DNA of 64,000 bases from an uncultured Alphaproteobacteria bacterium (GCA_902599405.1 CACKFO010000005.1:1-64000); one strand, 5' to 3'; numbered from the stretch's first letter, positions 26,901 to 36,228 are shown. Notes: generated from the letters alone by a model not told the origin. Numbers and translations: made by a program.

Positions 26901-28146
26901 TTACTTTATTATTGGCAAAGTAAATGAGGGTAAGTCTCATCTATTTAATCTCTTTTCTAAAACTCATAAGACTATATCTAATTCAAAAGCCAATACGACG
27001 ATTGATGTAATTAGGAAAAGTATATTATCAGAAAACTTTGAATATAATATATACGATACACCAGGATTTTCTACATTTAGTGATTTTATTGAACTTCTTA
27101 ATAAAATTTCATTGCTAAGATTAGATAATATTAAATTTATTTATTTAATCTCATCTTTCACTAATGAGGACTTAAAAATATGTAAGCAATTATACTCTAA
27201 AAATTACAGCCTTTTGCTATTCTCATTTAAAAAAATTGATGATAAAGAATATGTATCAAATCTATTTTATAAAACTTTTACAAATAACTTTGATAATTTT
27301 TCATTATTAAAAAAATATCTATCTAGTAATAATAAAAAACAGAATTTAAATGTTAAAAATGTTAATAGAAAAATAATAACCATTTTTGGTAAAGAAAATA
27401 CTGGAAAATCAACACTTTTTAATAAAATAATGGATATGCCCTTATCTAAAACCTCACCACATCTTCACACAACCCGTGACTCAGTAAATTGGGATATTCA
27501 ATATAAAAATCAAACATTAGAATTTATTGATACTGCTGGTTTTATTAGAAGTAGATCCAAGAGAAAAAATCTTGATTTTGAGAAACTATCTCTAGAGCAA
27601 TCTGAATATTTTATAAAAAAATCCTCCTTAATTATTCTACTACTAGACGCTAATTCTGAGTCAAGATTAGACCTATCATTGATAGGATCTTTGTCTAAAA
27701 GAAATAAACCTTTTTTAGTACTGGTTAACAAAATCGACTTAGTTGATAGTAAAACTTTATATCAAAAAAAATTTCTTAATTATCTCTCATTAAATCATAA
27801 TTACTATTCTTCATTGAACATATATTTTATTTCTGCATTAAAATCCTCTAAATCAAAACTACTTCAAATAGTAAGCAATCAATTACACAACAAGTTTTTT
27901 TTTAAAACTTCTTATTTAAATAAAATAATCAAATCAATCAATGGAGAGTTAGCGAAAATACAGAAAAATTCTAAGGAATTTAAAATTTACTTTATTACTG
28001 CATTTACAGTTAATCAAAAAAATTATTTTAAAATTTCATGCAATTTTCAAAAAAAAAATATCAAACCTCATATTAAGAGTTATTTATCAAAAATATTGAT
28101 AAGAGAGTTAAATCTTAAAGGAGTAAATTTTAGTTTAATATTTTGA
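26893..28146 (+). CDS. der: Ribosome-assembly GTPase Der with degenerate first G domain
   Basis: The double GTPase for 50S subunit assembly, 417 residues, shorter than usual (440-490). Domain 1 keeps the P-loop GKVNEGKS and DTPGF, but its guanine motif NKxD has become KKID. Domain 2 is complete: GKENTGKST, TTRDS, DTAGF and NKID, with SALKS as G5. The C-terminal KH-like domain (PHIKSYLSKILIRELNLKG) is present. The start is GTG overlapping the bamB stop. The product is certain by family; whether domain 1 still hydrolyses GTP is not. Confidence 0.9.
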   Translation: MNNYFIIGKVNEGKSHLFNLFSKTHKTISNSKANTTIDVIRKSILSENFEYNIYDTPGFSTFSDFIELLNKISLLRLDNIKFIYLISSFTNEDLKICKQLYSKNYSLLLFSFKKIDDKEYVSNLFYKTFTNNFDNFSLLKKYLSSNNKKQNLNVKNVNRKIITIFGKENTGKSTLFNKIMDMPLSKTSPHLHTTRDSVNWDIQYKNQTLEFIDTAGFIRSRSKRKNLDFEKLSLEQSEYFIKKSSLIILLLDANSESRLDLSLIGSLSKRNKPFLVLVNKIDLVDSKTLYQKKFLNYLSLNHNYYSSLNIYFISALKSSKSKLLQIVSNQLHNKFFFKTSYLNKIIKSINGELAKIQKNSKEFKIYFITAFTVNQKNYFKISCNFQKKNIKPHIKSYLSKILIRELNLKGVNFSLIF

Positions 28147-28615
28147 TATCTACATTAATTGATTTTATAAGGTCTACTTTTAATGACTCTAGATATTTTA
28201 TCAATGATATTTTAAAATTATTGAAATGAACCTTGTAATGATTATTTTTTTCGAAAGATAAAATAAAGCTAAATTCATCATTTAGTAATGGAATAAGTAA
28301 ATTTATAAAATAGATAATATTCATTAACTCTTGGTAATTTTTTTTTATATGATTGTAATCGTATTGATAAGAGATCATATTTAACTCAATGTCCCTGTAA
28401 ACTATGACCAATTCATCAATTTTTGAAAATTGACTTTTTATTATCGTATTTGCTTTGATTAAATCTTCTATAGATTCAAAATTTGTCTGTAGTAGGGTGT
28501 GGTCATGAGTGATTTTTTCTTGCTTTTTTTTCGCTAAGATAATTTTATTTGAACTTTCAGATAAGACTGTTTGATCTTCACCATTTAAAATTATTAAGAC
28601 TTGATTAATAGACAA
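28130..28615 (-). CDS. Eroded short-chain dehydrogenase-like protein
   Basis: A 161-residue protein without a clear family motif. Its second half lines up by eye with the later part of a short SDR: KIDELVIVYRD where SDRs have the NNAG strand, YDYNHIKKNYQELMNIIYFINLLIPLL where they have the D-W-x3-x-N helix, and ISLIKYLESLKVDLI where the helix after YxxxK lies. The glycine-rich cofactor loop, catalytic Tyr and Lys are all missing. In alphaproteobacteria an SDR often follows purF, exactly this position, directly abutting the purF stop. I infer a decayed or repurposed SDR. Confidence 0.6.
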   Translation of the reverse strand: MSINQVLIILNGEDQTVLSESSNKIILAKKKQEKITHDHTLLQTNFESIEDLIKANTIIKSQFSKIDELVIVYRDIELNMISYQYDYNHIKKNYQELMNIIYFINLLIPLLNDEFSFILSFEKNNHYKVHFNNFKISLIKYLESLKVDLIKSINVDIKILN

Positions 28616-30067
28616 TTAAATATTTGATCCAGAACTTAGGAGAGATAGTTGAGTAATTTTATTATCACCTAATTGATCAATTAATTTGATTGGATAATCG
28701 CCTGTAAAGTAGTGATCTGTCAATTGAGGCCTATTATTATCTCTCTTTAGATAACCTAGCGCTATGTATAACCCATCTAAAGATAAAAATTTTAAGCTTT
28801 TTGCTTTTACATAATCGCATATTTCTTCAACACTTTTATTTGCTGCCAATAATTCCTTTTTTGTGGGCATATCAACTCCATAAAAATCAGGAAATTTAAT
28901 TTCAGGACATGCTATTCTTAAATGAACTTCTTTAGCTCCTGCATCATACAACATCTTCACAATTTTATGAGAAGTTGTACCGCGAACTAAAGAGTCATCT
29001 ACTAATATAATTTTTTTATTTTCAATAGAACTTCTGTTAGCATTTAATTTTAGTTTAACACCCAAACTTCTTATTTTTTGGCCAGGTTCTATAAAAGTTC
29101 TCCCAACATAATGATTTCTAATTAAACCCAAATCAAAATTAATTTTCTTCTGTTGACTGTACCCTATCGCAGCTGCATTTCCTGAGTCTGGAACCGGTAC
29201 AACTAACTCTGCGTCGACATTATCCTCTTTTGCTAACTCTCTACCTAAATTTTTTCTATACTCATAAGCTGTTTTTCCTCTTAGAATACTATCTGGTCTT
29301 GCAAAATATATATATTCAAATACACAAGGACGAGGTTTGTGATCACCAAATGGTTTGAGACTATGTAGTTCATTATTTTCAATATAAATAATTTCACCGT
29401 TTTCAACTTCTCTAACAAATTCTGCACCTATGATATCAAGTGCACATGTTTCAGATGCCAAAACATATGAATTATTTATTTTACCTATTACTAATGGCCT
29501 AATCCCATATATATCTCTTGCTCCAATGAGAACATCTTTAGTAAGCATCACCAAGGCATAGCCTCCTTGTATTTGAGAAATTGCCTCAATAATTTTATCA
29601 ATATTTTTCTCTTTTTTTGACCTAGCTATAAGCTGAACTATTGTTTCAGAGTCTGATGTTGTATAAAAAATGGCCCCGTCTTTGACCAGTTCTTTTCTTA
29701 ATGTAATGGCATTTGTAAAATTACCATTATGAGAGACCCCTATACCACCAGCGTTAGTGTCTGCGAAAAAAGGTTGAACATTTCTTAATATTTTACCCCC
29801 GGTTGTACTGTATCTGTTATGCCCAATAGCATAATTACCAGGTAATTTTTTAATTGTATCCTCATTATTAAAATTATCCCCAACAAGGCCAAATCTTTTT
29901 TCAGAATAATAATTCTTACCATCATAAGAAACTATCCCACAACCCTCTTGCCCTCTATGTTGTAGTGCATGCAAACCTAAAGCTGCCAAAGCTGAAGCGT
30001 CATTGATATTAGAAATACCAAAAACACCGCATTCCTCTCTAACTTTAATAGAGTTTATTTTTATCAT
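28616..30067 (-). CDS. purF: Amidophosphoribosyltransferase
   Basis: First committed step of purine synthesis: PRPP and glutamine to phosphoribosylamine. The 483 residues start with a 12-residue propeptide; the mature N-terminal nucleophile is Cys13 in EECGVFG. LQHRGQEG, SHNGNFTN and SDSETI belong to the glutaminase domain, and the PRPP loop VDDSLVRGTTS lies near residue 350. The start lies inside the end of cvpA, the usual alphaproteobacterial arrangement. purM and purN are 17 kb away. Confidence 0.96.
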   Translation of the reverse strand: MIKINSIKVREECGVFGISNINDASALAALGLHALQHRGQEGCGIVSYDGKNYYSEKRFGLVGDNFNNEDTIKKLPGNYAIGHNRYSTTGGKILRNVQPFFADTNAGGIGVSHNGNFTNAITLRKELVKDGAIFYTTSDSETIVQLIARSKKEKNIDKIIEAISQIQGGYALVMLTKDVLIGARDIYGIRPLVIGKINNSYVLASETCALDIIGAEFVREVENGEIIYIENNELHSLKPFGDHKPRPCVFEYIYFARPDSILRGKTAYEYRKNLGRELAKEDNVDAELVVPVPDSGNAAAIGYSQQKKINFDLGLIRNHYVGRTFIEPGQKIRSLGVKLKLNANRSSIENKKIILVDDSLVRGTTSHKIVKMLYDAGAKEVHLRIACPEIKFPDFYGVDMPTKKELLAANKSVEEICDYVKAKSLKFLSLDGLYIALGYLKRDNNRPQLTDHYFTGDYPIKLIDQLGDNKITQLSLLSSGSNI

Positions 30068-30608
30068 TATTATTTTCTTTACTTAATGAGTCTTTTTTAT
30101 TTTTTTTTTCAACCTTTTGGTCTTTATACATAAGGTTTTCATATATTGAAATATTTAATTTCATGATTTTATTCTTATCGTCAATGTAATTTTTAAATAG
30201 GGCAATATAAGAAAAATAAAAAAGAACAGAAAATAAAATTACTCCATAAATCGAACCTATAATAGAATCTAAAATTTTGAATTCTAGTTGAGAAGGCGAT
30301 TTTAGATTTAAAGCTTTTTCTAGAATTGAATAAATAATGTATGTTATAAAAAAAAGAATAATAAAAGATATAATCTCTAAAAAAATTGAATTTTTATTTT
30401 GTAATGAAAATAAATATTCTATATTTAGTTTTTCTAAAGAAAAATTTAACACTCTCTGATAAAATATAAAAGGCAAAGATATAGATAAAATGATTTTAAG
30501 ACTGTAGCTAATAGATTTAGTAGCTCCTTTGACACCAAAAAAAACAGCAAACATAATAAGCAATATTAAATACAAATAATCAAAGTAACTTAAACCTGAA
30601 AAATTCAT
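30045..30608 (-). CDS. cvpA: CvpA family inner membrane protein
   Basis: A 187-residue protein with four membrane helices: FDYLYLILLIMFAVFFGVKG at the N-terminus is the typical first helix with the GxxxG-like start, and two more pairs follow. The C-terminal 40 residues are highly charged and soluble. CvpA is needed for colicin V export and for envelope homeostasis in some Proteobacteria; its molecular role is unclear. It overlaps purF by 23 bases and follows mlaF by two. Confidence 0.85.
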   Translation of the reverse strand: MNFSGLSYFDYLYLILLIMFAVFFGVKGATKSISYSLKIILSISLPFIFYQRVLNFSLEKLNIEYLFSLQNKNSIFLEIISFIILFFITYIIYSILEKALNLKSPSQLEFKILDSIIGSIYGVILFSVLFYFSYIALFKNYIDDKNKIMKLNISIYENLMYKDQKVEKKNKKDSLSKENNNDKNKLY

Positions 30609-30610
30609 AA

Positions 30611-31312
30611 TTATTTAATACTTGCTCCTGTAATAAATGATTTAAATAATTTATTTTTTGTCTTTAAAATTTTTTTACAATCACCCTTATCTTGGATAAT
30701 TCCTTTATCAATAAAATAATAATGATCTCCTGTTTTAATTGCACTTTTGATATCATGAGTTATTGTTACTGCAGTTATTTTTCTTTTTCTTATTACTTTT
30801 AATATCAATTCGTTAATTTTATCACTATTTATGGGATCTAATCCTGTTGTTGGCTCATCAAGAAAGATCAATTTAGGATTTTTATAAAGTGCTCTAGCCA
30901 ATGCTACTCTTTTCTTCATACCTCCAGATATTTCTGAGGGAAATCTATTAAAGATTGATTTATCTAGCCCAACATCATTCATAAGAGAGAGTACTTTTCT
31001 CTCATAATTTGTCTTATTATTTATAAAATCTGTAAATGCTATATTTTCAGATATTTTCAAACTATCAAATAAAGCTCCATATTGAAACAGCATACTAAAT
31101 TTATCAATATCGACTTCTGACTTACCATCATACAAAATAAAACCACTATCAAAACTAAACAATTGATAGATGATTTTTATCAATACAGATTTTCCACAAC
31201 CAGATTGACCCAGAATTATTGTTGATTTATTTTTCTCTATAGTAAGACTTATATTTTTTAAGACTAAATTTTCATTAAAACTCTTCTTTAAATTTTTTAT
31301 TTCTATTTTCAT
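30611..31312 (-). CDS. mlaF: ABC transporter ATPase MlaF, phospholipid trafficking
   Basis: A 233-residue ATPase: Walker A GQSGCGKS (residues 35-42), signature SGGMKKR (near 124), Walker B LIFLDEPTTGLDP, and the switch His in TITHD. The SGGM form and its pairing with an MlaE permease place it in the Mla/Mkl group, which moves phospholipids between the outer and inner membranes. It overlaps the mlaE stop by one base. No mlaD gene is next to it. Confidence 0.88.
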   Translation of the reverse strand: MKIEIKNLKKSFNENLVLKNISLTIEKNKSTIILGQSGCGKSVLIKIIYQLFSFDSGFILYDGKSEVDIDKFSMLFQYGALFDSLKISENIAFTDFINNKTNYERKVLSLMNDVGLDKSIFNRFPSEISGGMKKRVALARALYKNPKLIFLDEPTTGLDPINSDKINELILKVIRKRKITAVTITHDIKSAIKTGDHYYFIDKGIIQDKGDCKKILKTKNKLFKSFITGASIK

Positions 31313-32079
31313 TAAAAAAATAACTCTGTAAGAAAATAATTCGATGATAAAATTAGAATTGAGGAGATAACAACTGCATTTGTTGTAGCTGATCCAACAC
31401 CAAATGCCCCCTTATCAGAAAATAAGCCACAATAACAACTTACAATTGATATGATAAAACCAAAAACAAATGCTTTTAAAATTCCTGATAGGTAATCACC
31501 TAAGCTTAAAAAATCTATTGTGTTTAGTAGGTATAAATTATCATTAAATCCAAGTCTATGAACTGAAACAATATACCCACCCATAACTCCTATAAAATCT
31601 ACTAAAGTCACAAATATTGGCAAAGCCAAAGTTAAAGATAGGACACGTGGTGTAACAAGATAATTATAATAATTTGTATTGAGTGTTTTTAGTGCATCGA
31701 TTTGTTCAGTTACTCTCATTGTCGCTATTTCTGCAGCAATAGAGGAACCAACTCTAGCAGAAATCATAAGACCTGTTAATACAGGGCCTAATTCCCTCGT
31801 CAAAGTCAAAACAACAATATTTGGAATAGCTGACTCAGCAGAAAATCTAGAGAATCCAGTATAAGACTGCAATGCAAGAACCATTCCAGAGAAAATTCCA
31901 GTTAATGCTACAATCGGTATTGAAGATATAAATATAGTAAGAAAGTATTGTAAATTATTTTTGAAATAGAATTTGGGGCTAAATAAATATTTAAAAAAAA
32001 ATGATATAAATAGAATGAATTTCCCTAAATTAGAGAATAACTTTATTAAAACTTCTCCAATTCTTTCAATAAATTTCAT
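31312..32079 (-). CDS. mlaE: MlaE-family phospholipid ABC permease
   Basis: A 255-residue permease with the MlaE signature: GMVLALQSYTG on the first core helix, LTRELGPVLTGLMISARVGSSIAAEI and MRVTEQIDALKTL on the coupling loop, and a final pair of helices. An N-terminal amphipathic segment leads in. It forms the inner membrane core of the Mla transporter with MlaF. It starts nine bases after dnaB. Confidence 0.92.
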   Translation of the reverse strand: MKFIERIGEVLIKLFSNLGKFILFISFFFKYLFSPKFYFKNNLQYFLTIFISSIPIVALTGIFSGMVLALQSYTGFSRFSAESAIPNIVVLTLTRELGPVLTGLMISARVGSSIAAEIATMRVTEQIDALKTLNTNYYNYLVTPRVLSLTLALPIFVTLVDFIGVMGGYIVSVHRLGFNDNLYLLNTIDFLSLGDYLSGILKAFVFGFIISIVSCYCGLFSDKGAFGVGSATTNAVVISSILILSSNYFLTELFF

Positions 32080-32087
32080 ATGAGATG

Positions 32088-33509
32088 TTAGTTTGATGCA
32101 TTTTTTTCAATTCCCAAGAATTTGGTAAATTTATCATCAAAGTATAGCTCAATCTTACCAGTAGGACCATTTCTTTGTTTTGCAACAATTAATTCAGCTT
32201 TATTAAATACCTCTTCGTTTCTATCTTTCCAAGTGTCATGTTTTTTTTGATATGACTCTTGAGTTTCATCAGTGCCCCGAGTTGGCTCATTCCTTTGCAA
32301 GTAGTAACTCTCTCTGTAAATAAACATAACTACATCCGCATCTTGTTCGATACTTCCAGACTCTCTTAAATCAGAAAGTAGAGGCCTCTTATCTTCTCTA
32401 TTTTCAACTTGACGTGAAAGTTGAGAAAGCGAGATGACAGGTAAATCGAATTCTTTAGCAAGTTGTTTTAAATTTCTTGTTATCTCAGATAGCTCATTAA
32501 CTCTATTATCTCTATTACTCTCAGGTTTTATTAATTGGAGATAATCTATTAAAACTAGTTTTATATTATTATTATTTTTATATCTTCGAAGTTTAGATCT
32601 TAATTCTGAAACAGTTAAATTAGGACTATCATCAAAAAAGAAATTTAAATTATTTATTTCTTGATATGTATTTTGAAGCTTAAGAGAGTCTTTTTCGTTT
32701 AGTTCACCTTTACGTAGTTTATCACTTGGTATTTTTGATTGCTCAGCTAAAATTCTTAAACCAATTTGTTCTGCAGACATTTCTAAGGAGAACATTACAA
32801 CTGAACCTTTATCTTGTTCTTGAGAAAAAAATTTAGCAGCATTAAAAGCAATGTTTGTAGCAAGCGCAGTTTTGCCCATTGATGGTCTACCTGCAAGAAT
32901 TATTAAATCAGAATTTTGCAAACCTCCTAGCATATTATCTAAATCTCTAAATCCTGATACAATTCCAGAGTAGTCACCTTTCTTTTTAAATGCTTTTTCT
33001 ACTAGCTTTAGTGAAGCTTTAGTGACTGATGCAAAATCTCGAAATTCATAATTATCTTTTTTAAAATTTGACAAATCAAATAATTTTTTTTCTAGATCTA
33101 AAAAAATATCTTTAATATTACTTGATGTATCAAATGTTGTTGTTTCACTATTTTTATTTTGGGTTATCTTAAAAAGTTCTCTTCTTAAGTGTAAATCTTG
33201 AAGAGTTTCTAAATAATCAGCAAAAATGTCTTTTGAAAATACAATTTGGTCTATCTGGTGTGATAGTTCCTTATGTGTTTTAGATTGTATATCAGGAATG
33301 TAGTTTTTTATCGTATCAATAGAAATATTTTTTTGGGATTTATGAAAATCCTCTAGCACATTAAAAATTTTTAGATTTTCTATATTAGCAAATAAAGAAT
33401 TATCCAAATATTCGTAATTTGTATCAATCAAATCTGGATGCTTTAGTAAATAAGCTATGACAATTATTTCTATGTCATTATCTTTTAAGCTATCAAAAGT
33501 CTTTTGCAT
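32088..33509 (-). CDS. dnaB: Replicative DNA helicase
   Basis: The hexameric fork helicase, 473 residues. The N-terminal domain (LKHPDLIDTNYEYLDNSLF) is followed by a linker and the RecA-like core with Walker A GRPSMGKTALA (near 206), SLEMSAEQ, LVLIDYLQLI as Walker B, and SQLSRQVENR. The arginine-finger region ESYY is present. It follows rpsF-rpsR-rplI on the same strand, as in many bacteria. Confidence 0.96.
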   Translation of the reverse strand: MQKTFDSLKDNDIEIIVIAYLLKHPDLIDTNYEYLDNSLFANIENLKIFNVLEDFHKSQKNISIDTIKNYIPDIQSKTHKELSHQIDQIVFSKDIFADYLETLQDLHLRRELFKITQNKNSETTTFDTSSNIKDIFLDLEKKLFDLSNFKKDNYEFRDFASVTKASLKLVEKAFKKKGDYSGIVSGFRDLDNMLGGLQNSDLIILAGRPSMGKTALATNIAFNAAKFFSQEQDKGSVVMFSLEMSAEQIGLRILAEQSKIPSDKLRKGELNEKDSLKLQNTYQEINNLNFFFDDSPNLTVSELRSKLRRYKNNNNIKLVLIDYLQLIKPESNRDNRVNELSEITRNLKQLAKEFDLPVISLSQLSRQVENREDKRPLLSDLRESGSIEQDADVVMFIYRESYYLQRNEPTRGTDETQESYQKKHDTWKDRNEEVFNKAELIVAKQRNGPTGKIELYFDDKFTKFLGIEKNASN

Positions 33510-33548
33510 ATAAATGTAAGTTATTTATAAATAGAAAAAAAGATAGCC

Positions 33549-34007
33549 TTAGGAGGAAGTTTTAGGGGATAAGATCTCAATATCAAGTGAACAATTTACT
33601 TCAGGATGTAAATCGATATCAACGGTATATGCACCAGTGGACTTAATCTTATTACCTAGTTTAATAAACTTCTTTTGAATATTCACTTCATTTTCAGCTA
33701 AAAATGTTACTATATCCGAAACGCTTAATGATCCGTACAGTTCACCATTTTCTTTAGCTGCAATTTCTTTAGTGAATTTTAATTCATTAATTTTTAAGGC
33801 TATTTTATTTGCTTGAGTTTTATTTTCATCATCTTTTTTCAAAAGGCTTTCTTCTAATAACTTTATTTCGTCTATATTTTCTTTAGTTGCAAATTTAGCT
33901 TTACCATTAGGAATTAAGTAATTTCTTGCATAGCCATCTTTTACTGAAACAACTGAGCCGATTTCCCAATTCTTCTTAAATTTTTCTAAAACAACAACTT
34001 TAGTCAT
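33549..34007 (-). CDS. rplI: 50S ribosomal protein L9
   Basis: A 152-residue protein with the L9 N-terminal domain: VVVLEKFKKNWEIGSVVSVKDGYARNYLIPNGKA, where GSVVxVKDGYARNYLIP is diagnostic, then the long connecting helix and the C-terminal RNA-binding domain (GELYGSLSVSDI). It binds domain V of 23S rRNA. It follows rpsR by four bases. Confidence 0.96.
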   Translation of the reverse strand: MTKVVVLEKFKKNWEIGSVVSVKDGYARNYLIPNGKAKFATKENIDEIKLLEESLLKKDDENKTQANKIALKINELKFTKEIAAKENGELYGSLSVSDIVTFLAENEVNIQKKFIKLGNKIKSTGAYTVDIDLHPEVNCSLDIEILSPKTSS

Positions 34008-34011
34008 AAAT

Positions 34012-34200
34012 TTAAATTAAAGACAAAAATCTTGCCTGTTTAATTGCTTTGGTAATCCTAGAATGAATTGATCTAGACATGTTAGTTACTCTTTGTGGAA
34101 TAATTTTCCCATTTTCATTAGTGAATTTTTTTAGAACATGAGTATGTTTATAGTCAAGTTTCATAAGTTCTTCGTTTGAAATATTAAGGTTTTTTTTCAT
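34012..34200 (-). CDS. rpsR: 30S ribosomal protein S18, short form
   Basis: Only 62 residues, where S18 usually has 70-90. The core DYKHTHVLKKFTNENGKIIPQRVT and the helix ITKAIKQARFLSLI are clear. The N-terminal arginine-rich/Cys-containing arm and the usual C-terminal tail after LSLL are missing. The ATG overlaps the rpsF stop by one base, so a longer N-terminus would run into rpsF. S18 forms a platform pair with S6, whose gene is adjacent. Confidence 0.92.
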   Translation of the reverse strand: MKKNLNISNEELMKLDYKHTHVLKKFTNENGKIIPQRVTNMSRSIHSRITKAIKQARFLSLI

Positions 34201-34529
34201 TAATTATCTTTACTAACTTGAGGAGTAATTTCTGTTAATTCATTAAATGATTTTGTAATAAGGAAACGAAGGCAATCAGTATTAAATTTTAAGAAGCCAT
34301 CTAGTTTCTTAGGAAAATCGTTTGAAGCGTTAAAACGCATAAACTTAAATGAACCTTTTGAGTACTTATTTATCGATGACTTTAAATTTTTGATCCCCCA
34401 ATCCTCTCTATAGCCTATGGTAACCTTATTTTCAGTAAAAAATTGGTCTATTGAGTTGTTTAAACTTTTTAGCTGATCATTAGCTAGGTCAGGTTTTACT
34501 ATAATTGTTGTTTCATATATGTTAGTCAT
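34200..34529 (-). CDS. rpsF: 30S ribosomal protein S6
   Basis: A 109-residue S6 protein: YETTIIVKPDL at the start, a central helix, DWGIKNLKSSINKYSKGSFKFMRFNA matching the strand pair that contacts S18, and LRFLITK before a short tail. It begins the unit rpsF-rpsR-rplI-dnaB and is divergent from fabD, with 32 bases between the starts. Confidence 0.94.
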   Translation of the reverse strand: MTNIYETTIIVKPDLANDQLKSLNNSIDQFFTENKVTIGYREDWGIKNLKSSINKYSKGSFKFMRFNASNDFPKKLDGFLKFNTDCLRFLITKSFNELTEITPQVSKDN

Positions 34530-34549
34530 GTAAAAAGAGTGTCTACAGA

Positions 34550-34555
34550 TATAAT
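34550..34555 (+). promoter_or_regulatory. Perfect -10 box six bases before fabD
   Basis: TATAAT followed by six bases and the fabD ATG at 34562, the same geometry as at 1601-1613. The predicted start of transcription falls on the ATG. There is no Shine-Dalgarno sequence, fitting a leaderless message. A convincing -35 box is not visible. Confidence 0.45.
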
Positions 34556-34561
34556 TTAACT

Positions 34562-35470
34562 ATGTCAAATAAAAACCTTTCTTTGCTCTTTACAGGTCAG
34601 GGTTCGCAATTTGCTCATATGGGTATTGATTTTATTAATAAATACGACTGGGCCAAAAAGAGGTACTCTATCAGTTCAGAAATACTTGGTTATGATTTAT
34701 TGAAGGTCCAAAGTGATCCTAGTTTAATAAATTTGACTCAATATAGCCAACCAATGATTTTTGTATTTAGTTCAATAATAATTGACCTATGTAAAAATTA
34801 TTGTCTTGAAAACTTCTCAAATATTACATTAGCAGGTCATTCATTGGGTGAGTATTGTGCTTTGTACTTTGCTGGGTCATTAGATTTTGAGGAAATGCTT
34901 GGAGTAGTAAAATGTCGAGGAGATTCAATGTCAATTGTCTCAGATCCAAAAAAATATGTTATGTATGCTATTTTAAAAAAAGATGATTTTAAAATAGATG
35001 ATAATTTATTTGGAGAAGGTGTTTATATAGCTAATTTTAATTCTGATAAACAAGTTGTTATATGTGGAATCAAAGATAAAGTTGAAAAATTCAGAGAACA
35101 AAATTCAATTGGTAAATTTATACCATTAAATGTATCAGCCCCATTTCATTCTGAATTAATGATTAAAAGTGCAAAAATATTCAGTGAGAAAATTGAGAAT
35201 ATTTTTTTCAAAAAAATAGAGTTTAATTTATTATCCAATCATGAACTAATCAATTATAGGAATATACCTGAAAATGAATATAGTAATCAATTATCACTTC
35301 AGATACACTCTCCAGTGATGTGGTCAGACACTATCAAAACGATTTTGAATAGTGAGATTGATACGTTTATAGAAATTGGACCCAAGAAAACATTATTAAA
35401 TTTCTTACCTAAAGATTTTGAAGGGAATAAATATTCATTTTCTAGTATCAAGGATATTGAAAATGTTTAA
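34562..35470 (+). CDS. fabD: Malonyl-CoA:ACP transacylase
   Basis: It loads malonate on ACP for fatty-acid synthesis. The 302 residues contain FTGQGSQF (oxyanion region), AGHSLGEY with the nucleophile Ser near residue 93, the VSAPFHS motif with the catalytic His near 200, and GPKKTLL at the C-terminus. It is first in the operon fabD-fabG-acpP-fabF-gmk, and the fabG ATG lies in its last bases. Confidence 0.95.
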   Translation: MSNKNLSLLFTGQGSQFAHMGIDFINKYDWAKKRYSISSEILGYDLLKVQSDPSLINLTQYSQPMIFVFSSIIIDLCKNYCLENFSNITLAGHSLGEYCALYFAGSLDFEEMLGVVKCRGDSMSIVSDPKKYVMYAILKKDDFKIDDNLFGEGVYIANFNSDKQVVICGIKDKVEKFREQNSIGKFIPLNVSAPFHSELMIKSAKIFSEKIENIFFKKIEFNLLSNHELINYRNIPENEYSNQLSLQIHSPVMWSDTIKTILNSEIDTFIEIGPKKTLLNFLPKDFEGNKYSFSSIKDIENV

Positions 35471-36173
35471 AGATAAAAAACTGTTAGTGACAGGGGGTAC
35501 TGGTTCTATCGGAAGTTCTATATGTAATTATTTTCATAACAATAATTGTAAAGAAATATATTCTACTACTACAAATATAAATAAAATAAAATCTGACCAA
35601 AATTATATTAAATTTAAAGAACTTGATCTCAATAACATTGAAAACCTGAACCTGGATGAGCTTTTTGATTTTAATATTGACTTTCTTGTTTTAAACGCCG
35701 GTCTTAATAGAGATAATATCTTCTTAAGAATGTCTTTTGATGATTGGAATAGTGTTATAAATGTTAACTTAAATTCTTCTTTTCACTTACTCAAACATTT
35801 TACAAAAAAAATGGTAAAAAATAGGTTTGGTAGGGTGGTATTTATTTCTTCAGTTGTGGCCCATACTGGAAATCCAGGTCAAGCAAACTATACTGCTTCA
35901 AAAGCAGCTATTTCTGGAATGGTAAAATCACTAGCTTTAGAATTATCAACCAGAAATATTACAGTTAACAGCGTTGCACCAGGTTTTATAAAGTCAAATA
36001 TGACAGACAAATTAAATGACGATCAAAAAAATACCATTTTAGAGAGGATTCCTATGAAAAAACTTGGTGATTCTGGGGATATAGCCAAAGCAGTGGGTTT
36101 TTTATGCTCTGAAAATGCTAATTATATTACAGGTCAGACTTTGCATGTAAACGGCGGTTTAGCGTTAATTTAA
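35463..36173 (+). CDS. fabG: 3-oxoacyl-ACP reductase
   Basis: NADPH-dependent reductase of 3-ketoacyl-ACP, 236 residues. It is a complete classical SDR: TGGTGSIG (10-17), LNAGLNRDN, the active-site Asn in NVNLNSS, Ser in ISSVVAHTGN, and Tyr/Lys in YTASK, then VAPGFIKSNMTD. The ATG at 35463 overlaps fabD by eight bases; the same frame opens upstream but the fold starts here. Confidence 0.96.
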   Translation: MFKDKKLLVTGGTGSIGSSICNYFHNNNCKEIYSTTTNINKIKSDQNYIKFKELDLNNIENLNLDELFDFNIDFLVLNAGLNRDNIFLRMSFDDWNSVINVNLNSSFHLLKHFTKKMVKNRFGRVVFISSVVAHTGNPGQANYTASKAAISGMVKSLALELSTRNITVNSVAPGFIKSNMTDKLNDDQKNTILERIPMKKLGDSGDIAKAVGFLCSENANYITGQTLHVNGGLALI

Positions 36174-36222
36174 TTATTTGAATATTAACCATAATGTGGT
36201 ACGAACTTTTAAATTTATTACT

Positions 36223-36228
36223 AAGAGG
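36223..36228 (+). promoter_or_regulatory. Ribosome binding site of acpP
   Basis: AAGAGG with a GAGG core lies eight bases before the acpP ATG. It stands out because most genes in this window have no recognisable site; acyl carrier protein is among the most abundant proteins in the cell, so strong initiation is expected. Confidence 0.5.
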
